A stretch of DNA of 64,000 nucleotides, from contig NZ_NFIQ01000002.1 in the NCBI RefSeq assembly GCF_002159455.1, positions 1 to 64,000 on the forward strand, in the 5' to 3' direction. Origin of the DNA: Flavonifractor sp. An306. GTDB taxonomy: Bacteria > Bacillota > Clostridia > Oscillospirales > Oscillospiraceae. The notes below the pieces were generated by a model. It ran no database searches. It saw only the letters and a program-made list of their open reading frames with translations, and was not told the DNA's origin. The position numbers were made by a program, and so were the translations under genes. Positions 41,924 to 51,641 of this stretch are shown piece after piece. Numbering within the stretch: the stretch's first letter is position 1; the number at the start of each line of letters is the position of its first letter.

Positions 41924-42775
41924 TTATGTACCAATCAGCGCGCAGTAGCCGCCCCCATCGGTCAGCCGAGTGGGAGACAGGGCCAGCAGCAGCCGACCGC
42001 AGTCCTCCGTACCCACCCTGGCCCCATCCAGTCGGAGGGTCAACAGCATACCGCACTCCACCCCCACGGCCTGATAGGGCAACAGGCGACACCGTCCCCG
42101 CCAGCCCTCCCGATCCAGACGCTCCAGCAGCGCCGCCGGGGCCCGCAATTCCTCTACCGTGGGGGCCCGCCCGGGCGGAAACAGAGGCGCGATTTTTTCC
42201 CCCTCCGCCACCATGACTGGGCGGCCGGTGGCAGGGTCCGTCAGGGTATTCCCCGTGTCGATCAGCGCGGTAAGGACCACTTTCCGGCCATCCAGCCGCA
42301 GCACCGCCGGTACCAGTTCCCGGGGGGCGCTGTGCCGGGCCGCCCGGCGGAACAACAGGGTGAGCAGCGCATAACACCCCGCCGCCGACAGCAGGATCAG
42401 CCGCAGGTCCATGGCCGAGGCCAGCACACCGTTTTTCATGGTCAGGCTCTGGTTCCCCAGAGCCTGGAGGGCAAAAATACCGCCGCCGAAGGCGGCGGAT
42501 ACCACAAAGAAGGTCAGGCTTACCCGCAGCAGGCGGCGGCTGCCGCCATATCCCAGCAGCACCATCAGCACTGCCGAGCACAGCTTGCACAGCGGATGCA
42601 GAAGAAAACCGACCCCGGGCAGAAACACCGCCGCCGCATAGGCAGCCCCCAGCAGGGCGCCTAAGGCCAGACGGCTCCTGCAAAGCACCTCCCCCGCCAG
42701 CCGCCCGGCTGACAGCAGCAGCAGATAATCCACCACAAAGTTCAGGAGAAACAGCTCATCCAGATAAACCGTCAT
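41924..42775 (-). CDS. spoIIGA: sigma-E processing protease
   Basis: 283 residues from ATG 42775 (TVYLDELFLLNFVVDYLLLL), behind GGGGGAG; the longer frame is unlikely. Five hydrophobic segments form the N-terminal half. The C-terminal half is an aspartic-protease-like domain with ALIDTGNTLTDP around residue 172. It cleaves pro-sigma-E in the mother cell after a signal from SpoIIR. Directly precedes sigE. Confidence 0.93.
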   Translation of the reverse strand: MTVYLDELFLLNFVVDYLLLLSAGRLAGEVLCRSRLALGALLGAAYAAAVFLPGVGFLLHPLCKLCSAVLMVLLGYGGSRRLLRVSLTFFVVSAAFGGGIFALQALGNQSLTMKNGVLASAMDLRLILLSAAGCYALLTLLFRRAARHSAPRELVPAVLRLDGRKVVLTALIDTGNTLTDPATGRPVMVAEGEKIAPLFPPGRAPTVEELRAPAALLERLDREGWRGRCRLLPYQAVGVECGMLLTLRLDGARVGTEDCGRLLLALSPTRLTDGGGYCALIGT

Positions 42776-42856
42776 CCCCGCTCCCCCTCTCGCCTTTGGA
42801 CCGCAGACCCCATTATAAGAGGTCCCGTCCACAAAAAAGGTCAGAAGCGGTTGGGA

Positions 42857-42892
42857 ATAAAAAAGTTCCGCCTGGACAATCCAGGCGGAACT
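42857..42892 (-). terminator. terminator of the hisC operon
   Basis: On the minus strand AGTTCCGCCTGG, loop ATTGT, CCAGGCGGAACT, then TTTTTATT, just after the hisC stop at 42909. Confidence 0.9.
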
Positions 42893-42908
42893 GTATCTCT
42901 ATGTACCC

Positions 42909-43973
42909 TCAAGCGCCCTCTATCATCTGGGTCAGGGCCTGACAGAGGGCCTCCATCTCCTGGTCGGTACCCACAGTAATTCGCAGGTAGTTGGAGATGC
43001 GGGGCTTGTCCCACCAGCGCACCAGAATGCCCCGCTCCCGCAGGCCGTCCAGCAGCACCTTGGCCGGAATATCAGGGTGAGAGATAAAGAGGAAATTGGC
43101 GGCGGAATCGCTGACCTCAAAGCCCATCCGCTTCAGGCGGTCAGCCGCCCAGTCCCTGGTGCTGGAGATCTTCATGGTGATCGCCCGCAGGTAATCCCCA
43201 TCCCGCAGGGCCCCCTCCGCTCCCGCCAGGGCCAGCCGGTCCAGGGTATAGGAGTTAAAGGAATTCTTCACACTGTTCAGAGCGGCTATCAGATTCTCGT
43301 TGCCCAGGGCAAAGCCCACCCGCAGCCCCGCCAGGGCCCGGGATTTGGACATGGTCTGCACCACCACCAGATTGGGGTAGCTGTCAATCAGGGGCACGGC
43401 GGACTGGGCGCCAAAATCCACATAGGCCTCGTCCACGATCACCACCGACTCTGGATTTCCCTCCAGCAGCGTCCGGATATCGCACAGAGAGACCGCCCGG
43501 CCGGTGGGCGCGTTGGGATTGGCGATCACCACGCCCCCGTTGTCCCCCACAAAGGACTCCAGCGGCAGGCCAAAGCGTTCATCCAGCGGCACTTCCCGGT
43601 AGCTCAGGCCATACAGGTCGGCAAACACCGGATAAAAGCTATAAGTAACATCAGGAAACAGGATGGTGCGCTCGGGGTCGAAAAAGGCCTGAAAGCACAG
43701 GGCCAGCACCTCGTCGGAGCCATTGCCCACAAAGACCTGAGCGGGCTTCAGATCAAAGGTGGCGGCCAGCGCCTCCCGCAGAGAGGTGCACTCCGGGTCG
43801 GGATAGAGCCGCAGCGTCTCCCCCGCCGCCGCCCGAATGGCGGCCAGCGCTTTCTGAGAGGGCGGATAGGGGTTCTCATTGGTATTGAGCTTGATCCAGT
43901 TTCGCTGCCGGGGCTGCTCCCCCGGCGTGTATGGAACCAGGTCCCGCGCCCGCTTACTCCAATATTCCTTCAT
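42909..43973 (-). CDS. hisC: histidinol-phosphate aminotransferase
   Basis: 354 residues. PLP aminotransferase fold type I: LNTNENPYPPSQKALAAI at the N-terminus, GNGSDEVLAL, VVIVDEAYVDFG (Asp and Tyr to PLP) and the Schiff-base Lys in TMSKSRALAGLRVG. It makes histidinol phosphate in histidine synthesis and may also act on aromatic amino acids; no other his gene is near, so the specificity is less certain than the family. It overlaps the DUF951 gene by 4 bp. Confidence 0.9.
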   Translation of the reverse strand: MKEYWSKRARDLVPYTPGEQPRQRNWIKLNTNENPYPPSQKALAAIRAAAGETLRLYPDPECTSLREALAATFDLKPAQVFVGNGSDEVLALCFQAFFDPERTILFPDVTYSFYPVFADLYGLSYREVPLDERFGLPLESFVGDNGGVVIANPNAPTGRAVSLCDIRTLLEGNPESVVIVDEAYVDFGAQSAVPLIDSYPNLVVVQTMSKSRALAGLRVGFALGNENLIAALNSVKNSFNSYTLDRLALAGAEGALRDGDYLRAITMKISSTRDWAADRLKRMGFEVSDSAANFLFISHPDIPAKVLLDGLRERGILVRWWDKPRISNYLRITVGTDQEMEALCQALTQMIEGA

Positions 43974-44167
43974 GTCTGTTGCCCCTCCCCGCTCCGTATG
44001 ACCTTTTTCACACTCTTTTCCGCCTTGCTCCGGGGCAGCATCAGCTCATGGCCGCACCCCTGGCAGCGCAGACGGAAATCCATACCCACCCGCAGCACCG
44101 ACCAGCGGCGGCTTCCGCAGGGATGCTCCTTTTTCAGCTCCAGCACATCGCCTACCTGAATATCCAT
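43970..44167 (-). CDS. DUF951 family small protein
   Basis: 65 residues with the DUF951 pattern: IQVGDVLELKKEHPCGSRRW, RVGMDFRLRCQGCGHELMLP. A CxxC pair and an upstream Cys suggest zinc binding. In Firmicutes this family (YyaB-type position, often near ychF or mscS) is of unknown function. First gene of a two-gene operon with hisC, start and stop overlapping by ATGA. Confidence 0.8.
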   Translation of the reverse strand: MDIQVGDVLELKKEHPCGSRRWSVLRVGMDFRLRCQGCGHELMLPRSKAEKSVKKVIRSGEGQQT

Positions 44168-44208
44168 GGGCAGCTCTCCTTCCCGTCCGCTTTATCACTA
44201 TAAAGTAT

Positions 44209-44237
44209 ATTATAATTTCCCCCGTTCCCCCTGTCAA
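44209..44237 (-). promoter_or_regulatory. promoter of the DUF951-hisC operon
   Basis: On the minus strand TTGACA (44237-44232), 17 bases, TATAAT (44214-44209), both perfect matches to sigma-A consensus. Confidence 0.8.
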
Positions 44238-44309
44238 TTCAAGGTTGCCCGGCGCATATACTGACCTGGCGAGAAAAAAACGTCCGGAACACAGAAAGGA
44301 TTGGTTATA

Positions 44310-45245
44310 TTGACGAGCCCATTTTTGCCCGAAGGGCGTCTGCTGCACACACCGGAAAATCAGGCCGCCTGCGCCTCGCCCGAGGGGCTGCGTCAGGCCA
44401 TGAAGACGGGAGCGATTCTGGAGGGTATTGCCCTGTCCTGCGACGCCAGGCATGATCTCACCGTCTCTCTGGGGCCCTTTACAGGCCGGATCCCCCGGGA
44501 GGAGGCCGCCCTGGGCATCGCCGAGGGGGAAACCAGGGATATCGCCATTCTCTCCAGAGTGGGCAAGCCGGTATGCTTTACCGTGGAGGGCCTGGAAGGG
44601 CAGGACGGCCGGCTGGTCCCTCTGCTCTCCCGCCGCCGGGCCCAGCAGATGGCCCTGGAGCACATGCTGGCCCACTGGAGGCCCGGACAGATCATCCCCG
44701 CGGTGGTGACCCATCTGGAGCCCTTCGGAGCCTTTGTGGATATCGGCTGCGGCGTGGTTTCCCTGATCGGCATTGAGAATATTTCCGTGGCCCGCATCCC
44801 CCACCCCCAGGCCCGGTTTTCAGCGGGAGACGCTATTTACGCGGTGGTCCAGGATCTGGACCTGACCCACAGGCGGATTTACCTCACCCACAAGGAGCTG
44901 CTGGGCACCTGGCAGGAAAACGCCGGACAGTTTCATGCCGGTATGACTGTGCCCGGCGTGGTCCGGGGTATGAAGGAATACGGCGCGTTTGTGGAACTCA
45001 CGCCCAACCTGTCCGGTCTGGCGGAGCACAGCCCCCTGCTCCAGGAGGGCGGGCGGGTATCGGTGTACATCAAGGCCATCCTGCCGGAGCGCATGAAGAT
45101 CAAGCTGCTGGTGATCGACGCCCTGCCCCCTCTTTCCACCCCGGAGCCGCTGCGGTATTTTCTCACCCAGGGGCGGATCGACAAATGGAAATACGCCCCG
45201 CCCGGCTGCCGCAAAGTGGGCATGGAGTCCATCTTCTCCGATTGA
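44310..45245 (+). CDS. S1 RNA-binding domain protein (RpsA-like fragment architecture)
   Basis: 311 residues from TTG 44310, 9 bases behind AGAAAGGA; an earlier TTG at 44301 touches the ribosome-binding site. Residues ~20-115 form a degenerate S1-like region, ~120-195 a full S1 domain (GQIIPAVVTHLEPFGAFVDI, IENISVARI) and ~205-275 a second (GMTVPGVVRGMKEYGAFVEL, SGLAEHSPLL). The protein resembles the short ribosomal-S1-like proteins of Firmicutes, which bind mRNA rather than being stable ribosome parts. Its last ~35 residues are not S1. Confidence 0.85.
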   Translation: MTSPFLPEGRLLHTPENQAACASPEGLRQAMKTGAILEGIALSCDARHDLTVSLGPFTGRIPREEAALGIAEGETRDIAILSRVGKPVCFTVEGLEGQDGRLVPLLSRRRAQQMALEHMLAHWRPGQIIPAVVTHLEPFGAFVDIGCGVVSLIGIENISVARIPHPQARFSAGDAIYAVVQDLDLTHRRIYLTHKELLGTWQENAGQFHAGMTVPGVVRGMKEYGAFVELTPNLSGLAEHSPLLQEGGRVSVYIKAILPERMKIKLLVIDALPPLSTPEPLRYFLTQGRIDKWKYAPPGCRKVGMESIFSD

Positions 45246-45248
45246 GAA

Positions 45249-45280
45249 AGCGGCCGCCGTCCAAATGGACGGCGGCCGCT
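45249..45280. terminator. hairpin between convergent S1-protein and guaB genes
   Basis: AGCGGCCGCCGTCC pairs with GGACGGCGGCCGCT around AAAT; GTTTG follows on the plus strand and TTTCTC on the minus strand. Likely bidirectional. Confidence 0.7.
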
Positions 45281-45292
45281 GTTTGACGCTTC

Positions 45293-46789
<1,497 letters not shown>

Positions 46790-46829
46790 TTAAAAATTTT
46801 ATCTATTTTACTCGATGGCGGCCGCCGCG

Positions 46830-47567
46830 TCAAGAGGGGAGCTGAGACAGGGCCACCGTGCCCTCAAACCGGCTCTTCCCCGAGCCGTCCGCGCCGTGGA
46901 CATACCACAGCCCGTCCTGCTCCGCGGTGTAGAGCTCCAGCGTCTCCCCCGCCTGGCACTCGGCCAGGTATCCGATCTGAAGCGCGGAGACAAACCGCCC
47001 TGCCCCCAGCCGCTCCATATGCAGCGCGTCACAGATAAAATCGGCGTAGCGCACGTTATTGACATGGCCGTTGACATCGGTATCGCTGTAGTGCATCGCC
47101 CGCCGGTCAGCCAGCTCCATGTGCTGGGGCATCCGCAGATGGGAGATGGTTTTCTCCTTGCACAGCGTGCCGCCGTCCGTGCCCTGAAACTCCTCAATGC
47201 CGCTTATCCGGCCCAGGCGGTGGGTTTCGGCGTCGGCCGCCACCCAAACGGACACCGCCTCGCCTACCGGCGTACCGTTTACCAGCAGGTCGAAGTCCCG
47301 GTAGGTGGAGGCTCCTTTGCCGCCCCGGTGCCAGGTGCGCACCGACAGCCGTTCCCCCCACTTCAGGGGCCGGTCCAGCCGGTACCACAGCCGGGCCAGC
47401 ATCCAGAACAGATGATACTTATTCATCATTTCCTCCCGGGAGGCGTGAAGCTCGCAGGCGGCCGCCACCGCAGCCTCCTGGAAGATCCCCAGCAGAGCGG
47501 AGGGGCGGCAGGTATACCACTGGTCCACATCCCTGGAGTCCACCCGGTATTCACCCTCGTAAAACAC
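46830..47567 (-). CDS. acyl-ACP thioesterase
   Basis: 245 residues with two hot-dog folds: the first holds the N-terminal acyl-binding part (SALLGIFQEAAVAAACEL, WMLARLWYRLDRPLKWGERL), the second the catalytic motif SDTDVNGHVNNVRYADF with Asn and His. The family releases fatty acids from acyl carrier protein. It starts 2 bases after the zinc-ribbon gene stop. Confidence 0.9.
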   Translation of the reverse strand: MFYEGEYRVDSRDVDQWYTCRPSALLGIFQEAAVAAACELHASREEMMNKYHLFWMLARLWYRLDRPLKWGERLSVRTWHRGGKGASTYRDFDLLVNGTPVGEAVSVWVAADAETHRLGRISGIEEFQGTDGGTLCKEKTISHLRMPQHMELADRRAMHYSDTDVNGHVNNVRYADFICDALHMERLGAGRFVSALQIGYLAECQAGETLELYTAEQDGLWYVHGADGSGKSRFEGTVALSQLPS

Positions 47568-47569
47568 CC

Positions 47570-48184
47570 TTATCCCTCCCCGGTATTGCCGTGGATCAGC
47601 AGCCTGGTCTTGCAGCAGATGTCGTCGATGTCGCTGGAGGTGGCCGCCGGGAGCCGCATGGCTCCGCCGCAGTCGGCGCAGAACAGGTCAATGGAGCTGT
47701 AATTCACCTGCAGCTTCCACCGGTGGGAGCCGCAGGTACAGGAGATCCCGTCCCGCTGGGCGATCTCCTTCAGCTCAGAGAGCACCTCATGCATCACCAG
47801 CTCGTCCAGAAAGCTCCCCTTCTCGCCGTCGGACTCCAGCTTGCCCACCGCCTCCTCCAGACGACGGAGAGCAGCGAACACGGCTCCCTCCTCTCCAACA
47901 TAGCAGCAGTCCAGGCCGGACTGGGCGCAGGAGAACGCCAGCACACGCTGGTGGAGAAAGGCCTGGGAAGAGCAGGTCACGGTATGATCCCGGCCACAGA
48001 ACAGGCAGGGCACGGTAAGCTTGACCCGGTCCCCCATCATCTCCACCCGCAGGCTGGACTTGCCGCAGGGGCAGGACAAGGTATTGGCGGATGCGGCCAG
48101 CTGAAACACCGTCCGCTCCACCGCCACGCTCTGGCGGCAGGCGGGACAGAAATAGGCCAGGGTACGCTTGGGCTGCTGCTCCAT
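47570..48184 (-). CDS. multi-zinc-ribbon protein (CpXC-like), function unknown
   Basis: 204 residues from ATG 48184 behind AGGAGGGC. Five Cys pairs: FCPACRQ, SCPCGK, PCLFCGRDH, CTCGS and FCADCGG, separated by helical stretches (FAALRRLEEAVGKLE, FLDELVMHEVLSELKEIAQR). It looks like two or three zinc ribbons, possibly CpXC-like. Predicted to be cytoplasmic. First gene of the pair with the thioesterase; a TATAAT lies on the minus strand at 48232-48227. Confidence 0.7.
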   Translation of the reverse strand: MEQQPKRTLAYFCPACRQSVAVERTVFQLAASANTLSCPCGKSSLRVEMMGDRVKLTVPCLFCGRDHTVTCSSQAFLHQRVLAFSCAQSGLDCCYVGEEGAVFAALRRLEEAVGKLESDGEKGSFLDELVMHEVLSELKEIAQRDGISCTCGSHRWKLQVNYSSIDLFCADCGGAMRLPAATSSDIDDICCKTRLLIHGNTGEG

Positions 48185-48338
48185 GGTAGCCCTCCTTTTT
48201 TCGGTAAATCTGCGATATATTTATGTATTATAGCGCAATCGCCGCCGTTTGACCAGAGTTCACCCTATAAAATCCGCCCTCATATTTTCCCGGCTTTTCG
48301 TTCAAAATAGCACTATATGAGAAAAAAGGGATGAGGCT

Positions 48339-49361
48339 ATGAACAAAAAGCGTCCCGGCGGTCAGACCGCCGAGCTCCCCTCCCGGCCCTGTCTGCTGTC
48401 CTGGGCCAGCGTGGTGGGAAAAAAAGAGAGCGAAGGTCCCCTGGCCGACACCTTTGACGTGGTGAGTCAGGACGACACCTTTGGCGAAAAGAGCTGGGAA
48501 AAGGCGGAGAGCGCCATGCAGAAGATGGCCCTGTCCACCGCCCTGAAAAAAGCCAACCTGGCCCCCGGCGCGCTGGATTACCTGCTGGCGGGCGATCTGC
48601 TCAACCAGTGTATTGGCTCCGCCTTCGCCGCCCGGGATCAGGACGTGCCCTTTCTGGGGCTGTACGGCGCCTGTTCCACCATGGCGGAGAGCCTGTCTCT
48701 GGCCGCCCTGCTGCTGGACGGCGGCTTCGGGGCGCATACGGCGGCCATGACCTCCTCCCACTTCTGCTCGGCGGAGCGGCAGTACCGCACCCCTCTGGAG
48801 TATGGCAGCCAGCGCACCCCCACCGCCCAGTGGACGGTCACCGGCTCCGGGTGCGTAATCCTGGGCCGGGAGGGACAGGGGCCCCGGATCACCCACGTCA
48901 CTACCGGAAAAATTGTGGACAAGGGGATCAAGGACGCCAATAACATGGGCGCCGCCATGGCCCCCGCCGCCGCCGACACCATTCTGGCCCACTTCCGGGA
49001 CACCGGCCGCAAACCCTCGGACTACGATCTGGTGATCACCGGCGATCTGGGCCAGCTGGGCCACCAGCTTCTGGCGGAGCTGCTGAACCAGCAGGGGCTT
49101 CAGCTCCCCAACCTGGCGGACTGCGGCACCCTGATCTACGACCTGAACAGCCAGGACGTTCACTGCGGCGGCTCGGGCTGCGGCTGCTCGGGGGCTGTGC
49201 TGTGCGGGCTGCTGCTCAACGGCATGCGGGACGGCCGGTGGAAACGCATCCTTTTCTGCGGCACCGGCGCCCTGCTCTCCCCCACCTCCACCCAGCAGGG
49301 AGAGAGCATCCCCTCGGTGTGTCACGGGGTGGCCATTGAACAGGAAAGGCAGGGAGCATGA
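48339..49361 (+). CDS. spoVAD: stage V sporulation protein AD
   Basis: 340 residues from ATG 48339 behind a weak GGGATGAG. Thiolase-like fold: SCLLSWASVVGKKE-type start, KTALKKANLAPGALDYLLAG-like block (TALKKANLAPGALDYLLAGD), GLYGACSTMAESLSLAALLL and GGSGCGCSGAVLCG. It belongs to the SpoVA channel that moves dipicolinic acid into the spore. It overlaps spoVAE by 4 bp. spoVAC, normally directly upstream, is missing here. Confidence 0.95.
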   Translation: MNKKRPGGQTAELPSRPCLLSWASVVGKKESEGPLADTFDVVSQDDTFGEKSWEKAESAMQKMALSTALKKANLAPGALDYLLAGDLLNQCIGSAFAARDQDVPFLGLYGACSTMAESLSLAALLLDGGFGAHTAAMTSSHFCSAERQYRTPLEYGSQRTPTAQWTVTGSGCVILGREGQGPRITHVTTGKIVDKGIKDANNMGAAMAPAAADTILAHFRDTGRKPSDYDLVITGDLGQLGHQLLAELLNQQGLQLPNLADCGTLIYDLNSQDVHCGGSGCGCSGAVLCGLLLNGMRDGRWKRILFCGTGALLSPTSTQQGESIPSVCHGVAIEQERQGA

Positions 49362-49729
49362 TGGAGCTGTTTGGAGAATATGCCCGGGCGTTTCTGTGCG
49401 GCGGGGTGCTGTGCCTCATCGGGCAGGTGCTCATCGACAGGACCAAGCTGACCCCCGCCCGCATTCTGGTGACCTACGTGGTGGCCGGGGTGGCGCTGGG
49501 CGGGCTGGGATTGTACAAATATATTGCCCAGTTCGGCGGAGCCGGAGCCACCGTACCCCTCACTGGCTTCGGCTGGCTGCTGTCCAAGGGGGTGGCCAGG
49601 GCGGTGGCGGAGCAGGGCGTGCTGGGAGCCCTCACCGGCGGCGTCACCGCCGCGGCAGGCGGGATCACTGCCGCGGTATTCTTTGGTCTGGTGGTGGCGC
49701 TACTCTTTAAGCCCAAGTCCAAATCGTAA
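49358..49729 (+). CDS. spoVAE: stage V sporulation protein AE
   Basis: 123 residues with four hydrophobic segments (AFLCGGVLCLIGQVLID, ILVTYVVAGVALGGLGLY, GALTGGVTAAAGGITAAVFF, GLVVALLFKPK). The family forms a membrane part of the dipicolinic acid channel in the forespore membrane. Its stop overlaps a strong terminator. Confidence 0.94.
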   Translation: MMELFGEYARAFLCGGVLCLIGQVLIDRTKLTPARILVTYVVAGVALGGLGLYKYIAQFGGAGATVPLTGFGWLLSKGVARAVAEQGVLGALTGGVTAAAGGITAAVFFGLVVALLFKPKSKS

Positions 49730-49763
49730 AAAAGAGCGTCCGTGGCACACGGACGCTCTTTTT
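49729..49763. terminator. bidirectional terminator between spoVAE and brnQ
   Basis: AAAAAGAGCGTCCGTG pairs with CACGGACGCTCTTTTT; A and T runs flank both sides, between two convergent genes. Confidence 0.9.
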
Positions 49764-49764
49764 C

Positions 49765-51057
49765 CTAGTTCTGTCTGGAGGGCAAAATCAAGCCCAGCAC
49801 AACGCCTACAGCGGCGGGCAGTACCCAGCCCAGGCCGATCGAGGCCAGGGGCATGAGCTTCAATACCTCCTCCAGGACGGGAAGAAAGCCCTTCAGCGCA
49901 TCCAGCACGCTGAACACCCCGGCAAAAAGCACCCCCAGAGGATAGACCAGCCGCCTCCCCTCCAGCCAGCGGTGGAAGAAGGACAGCGCGATGAGCACGA
50001 TGGCCATGGGGTAGAGAATGCCCAGCACCGGAGCGGACACCGAGATGATCTGGGCCAGCCCCGCGTTAGAGATCACCATACTCACCACCGCGAAGAGCAC
50101 CGCCCAGCCCCGATAGCTCAGTTTGGGACAGATGGAATAAAAGTACTCGCCGCAGGAGCTGATAAGGCCCACGCACACGTTGAAGCAGGCAATAATAAAG
50201 ATCCCGGCCAGCAGCACATTGCCCACCGGGCCAAAGAGCAGACCCACAATATTGGTGAGAGCCTGGGCTCCATCGGTTGGATTGGGAACTGCCCCGGCGG
50301 ACAGCGCACCGATATGGGCCAGCATGCAGTAGACCACCAGCAGCATAATGCCGGCAATAACGCCAGCGCGGACGGTGCCCCGGACCACGGCCCCCTCCTC
50401 CTTCACTCCTCTGGCGCGGATGTTGACCGCGATGATGATGCCGAAGGCCAGCGCGGCAATGGTGTCCATGGTCTGATAGCCCTCCAGAAAGCCCTGGATC
50501 ACCGGATGGGTCACATAGTTGCCGGCAGCCGGGCCATACCCCTCCAGCGGATTGACCAGACAGCCCGCAAAGGTAATGACAATCAGGGCCACCAGAATGG
50601 GACAGAGGATCTTCCCCAGCCGGTCTGTCAGTTTCTCCGGCCGCAGGGCGATGAGCAGCGCAACGGCAAAAAACACCAGGGAGTAGAGCAGCCGGAACAG
50701 AGGGATGGGGGCGTCCGCCCCCACAAAGGGGGGCACCGCCATCTCAAAGGAGGTAGTGGCGGTGCGGGGGATGGCCAGACAGGGGCCGATGGCCAGATAG
50801 GCGGCAATGGTAAAAGCCCGGGCAAACAGCGGATGCACCCGGCTGCCCAGGGTATCCATCCCGCCGGAGCGGGCCACCGCAACCACGCCCAGCACCGGCA
50901 ATCCCACCGCGCTTACCGCCAGGCCCACCACCGCCAGCCAGGTGGCGGTGCCCGCCTGGGCGGCGATGCCCGGCGGGAAGATCAGGTTGCCCGCGCCAAA
51001 GAACATGGAAAATAGCGTAAGGCCCACCAAAACCAGGTTTTTCCCTCTCAGCTGCAT
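49765..51057 (-). CDS. brnQ: branched-chain amino acid transport carrier (LIVCS family)
   Basis: 430 residues, about twelve membrane segments. The family start NLVLVGLTLFSMFFGAGNLI followed by FPPGIAAQAGTATWLAVVGL is clear, and IPRTATTSFEMAV is conserved. It imports leucine, isoleucine and valine with Na+ or H+. Monocistronic, with the shared terminator downstream. Confidence 0.95.
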   Translation of the reverse strand: MQLRGKNLVLVGLTLFSMFFGAGNLIFPPGIAAQAGTATWLAVVGLAVSAVGLPVLGVVAVARSGGMDTLGSRVHPLFARAFTIAAYLAIGPCLAIPRTATTSFEMAVPPFVGADAPIPLFRLLYSLVFFAVALLIALRPEKLTDRLGKILCPILVALIVITFAGCLVNPLEGYGPAAGNYVTHPVIQGFLEGYQTMDTIAALAFGIIIAVNIRARGVKEEGAVVRGTVRAGVIAGIMLLVVYCMLAHIGALSAGAVPNPTDGAQALTNIVGLLFGPVGNVLLAGIFIIACFNVCVGLISSCGEYFYSICPKLSYRGWAVLFAVVSMVISNAGLAQIISVSAPVLGILYPMAIVLIALSFFHRWLEGRRLVYPLGVLFAGVFSVLDALKGFLPVLEEVLKLMPLASIGLGWVLPAAVGVVLGLILPSRQN

Positions 51058-51136
51058 CTCTCTACCTCCTGATTGGGGTTAAAAACAGCGGCACACCGGA
51101 AGGCGTGCCGCTGTTTTCCACTTTTATGCACCAAAA

Positions 51137-51307
51137 TTAGCCCTGGGAAATAGCACCCGTGGGGCAGGTGTCGGCGCAGCTGCCGCAATCGATGCAGGAG
51201 CCGGCGTCGATGACGTAGTGATCGTCGCCCTGGGAGATAGCGCCCACGGGGCAAGCGCCCTCGCAAGCACCGCAGCTCACGCAGGAGTCGCTGATGACAT
51301 AGGCCAT
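51137..51307 (-). CDS. 2x[4Fe-4S] ferredoxin
   Basis: 56 residues from ATG 51307 behind GGAGGTG; the open frame in another phase is a shadow. It reads MAYVISDSCVSCGACEGACP then GAISQGDDHYVIDAGSCIDC, with two complete CxxCxxCxxxCP motifs (CVSCGACEGACP, CIDCGSCADTCP) and the clostridial ferredoxin length. It carries electrons at low potential. Own promoter. Confidence 0.95.
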   Translation of the reverse strand: MAYVISDSCVSCGACEGACPVGAISQGDDHYVIDAGSCIDCGSCADTCPTGAISQG

Positions 51308-51340
51308 TGGAATACACCTCCAAACTCTAAAACTATCGTT

Positions 51341-51368
51341 ATTGTATCATAACTTTTTAAAATTGCAA
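51341..51368 (-). promoter_or_regulatory. promoter of the ferredoxin gene
   Basis: On the minus strand TTGCAA (51368-51363), 16 bases, TACAAT (51346-51341), about 35 bases before the start codon. Confidence 0.6.
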
Positions 51369-51449
51369 TGCTAAAATGCGCCGGTTATGGGTATATTTTT
51401 TCTCGGTGGGAAAAATAGAGGCCAAACGCCAAAGGAGGCGAAAGCATCC
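51369..51449. other. short upstream stretch of the clpC gene
   Basis: No clear promoter for clpC is visible on the plus strand; TATATT near 51392 lacks a well-placed -35. No ctsR-type direct-repeat operator was recognised. Confidence 0.3.
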
Positions 51450-51641
51450 ATGGAACATTCTTCCCCATTTCATATGGAGGCAGCGGGGAGCTTAACCCCC
51501 GATTTGAACGGCGCGCCGCGCAGCGGTACGCACCGGCAGAGAACAAAAGCGAAAGGGCGTGAATCGGCGCATGAAGCCCGTAAAACGGCAGAAAAAGCTC
51601 CTCTTTTGGAGCCGGAAAAAGCGAGGGACCGGCATGAATGA
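51450..51641 (+). CDS. possible small leader frame coupled to clpC
   Basis: 63 codons from ATG 51450, twelve bases after AAAGGAGG, ending in a TGA (51639-51641) that overlaps the clpC start as ATGAATGA. The peptide is low-complexity (Arg/Lys/Glu/Ala-rich) with no family. The start-stop overlap would couple translation, but the spacing of the ribosome-binding site is long. Listed as possible only. Confidence 0.25.
   Translation: MEHSSPFHMEAAGSLTPDLNGAPRSGTHRQRTKAKGRESAHEARKTAEKAPLLEPEKARDRHE

Noticed and set aside
48227-48338. Sigma-G or sigma-F promoter before spoVAD
   Set aside because: Several AT-rich hexamers are present but none has both boxes at the proper spacing, so no forespore promoter is claimed.
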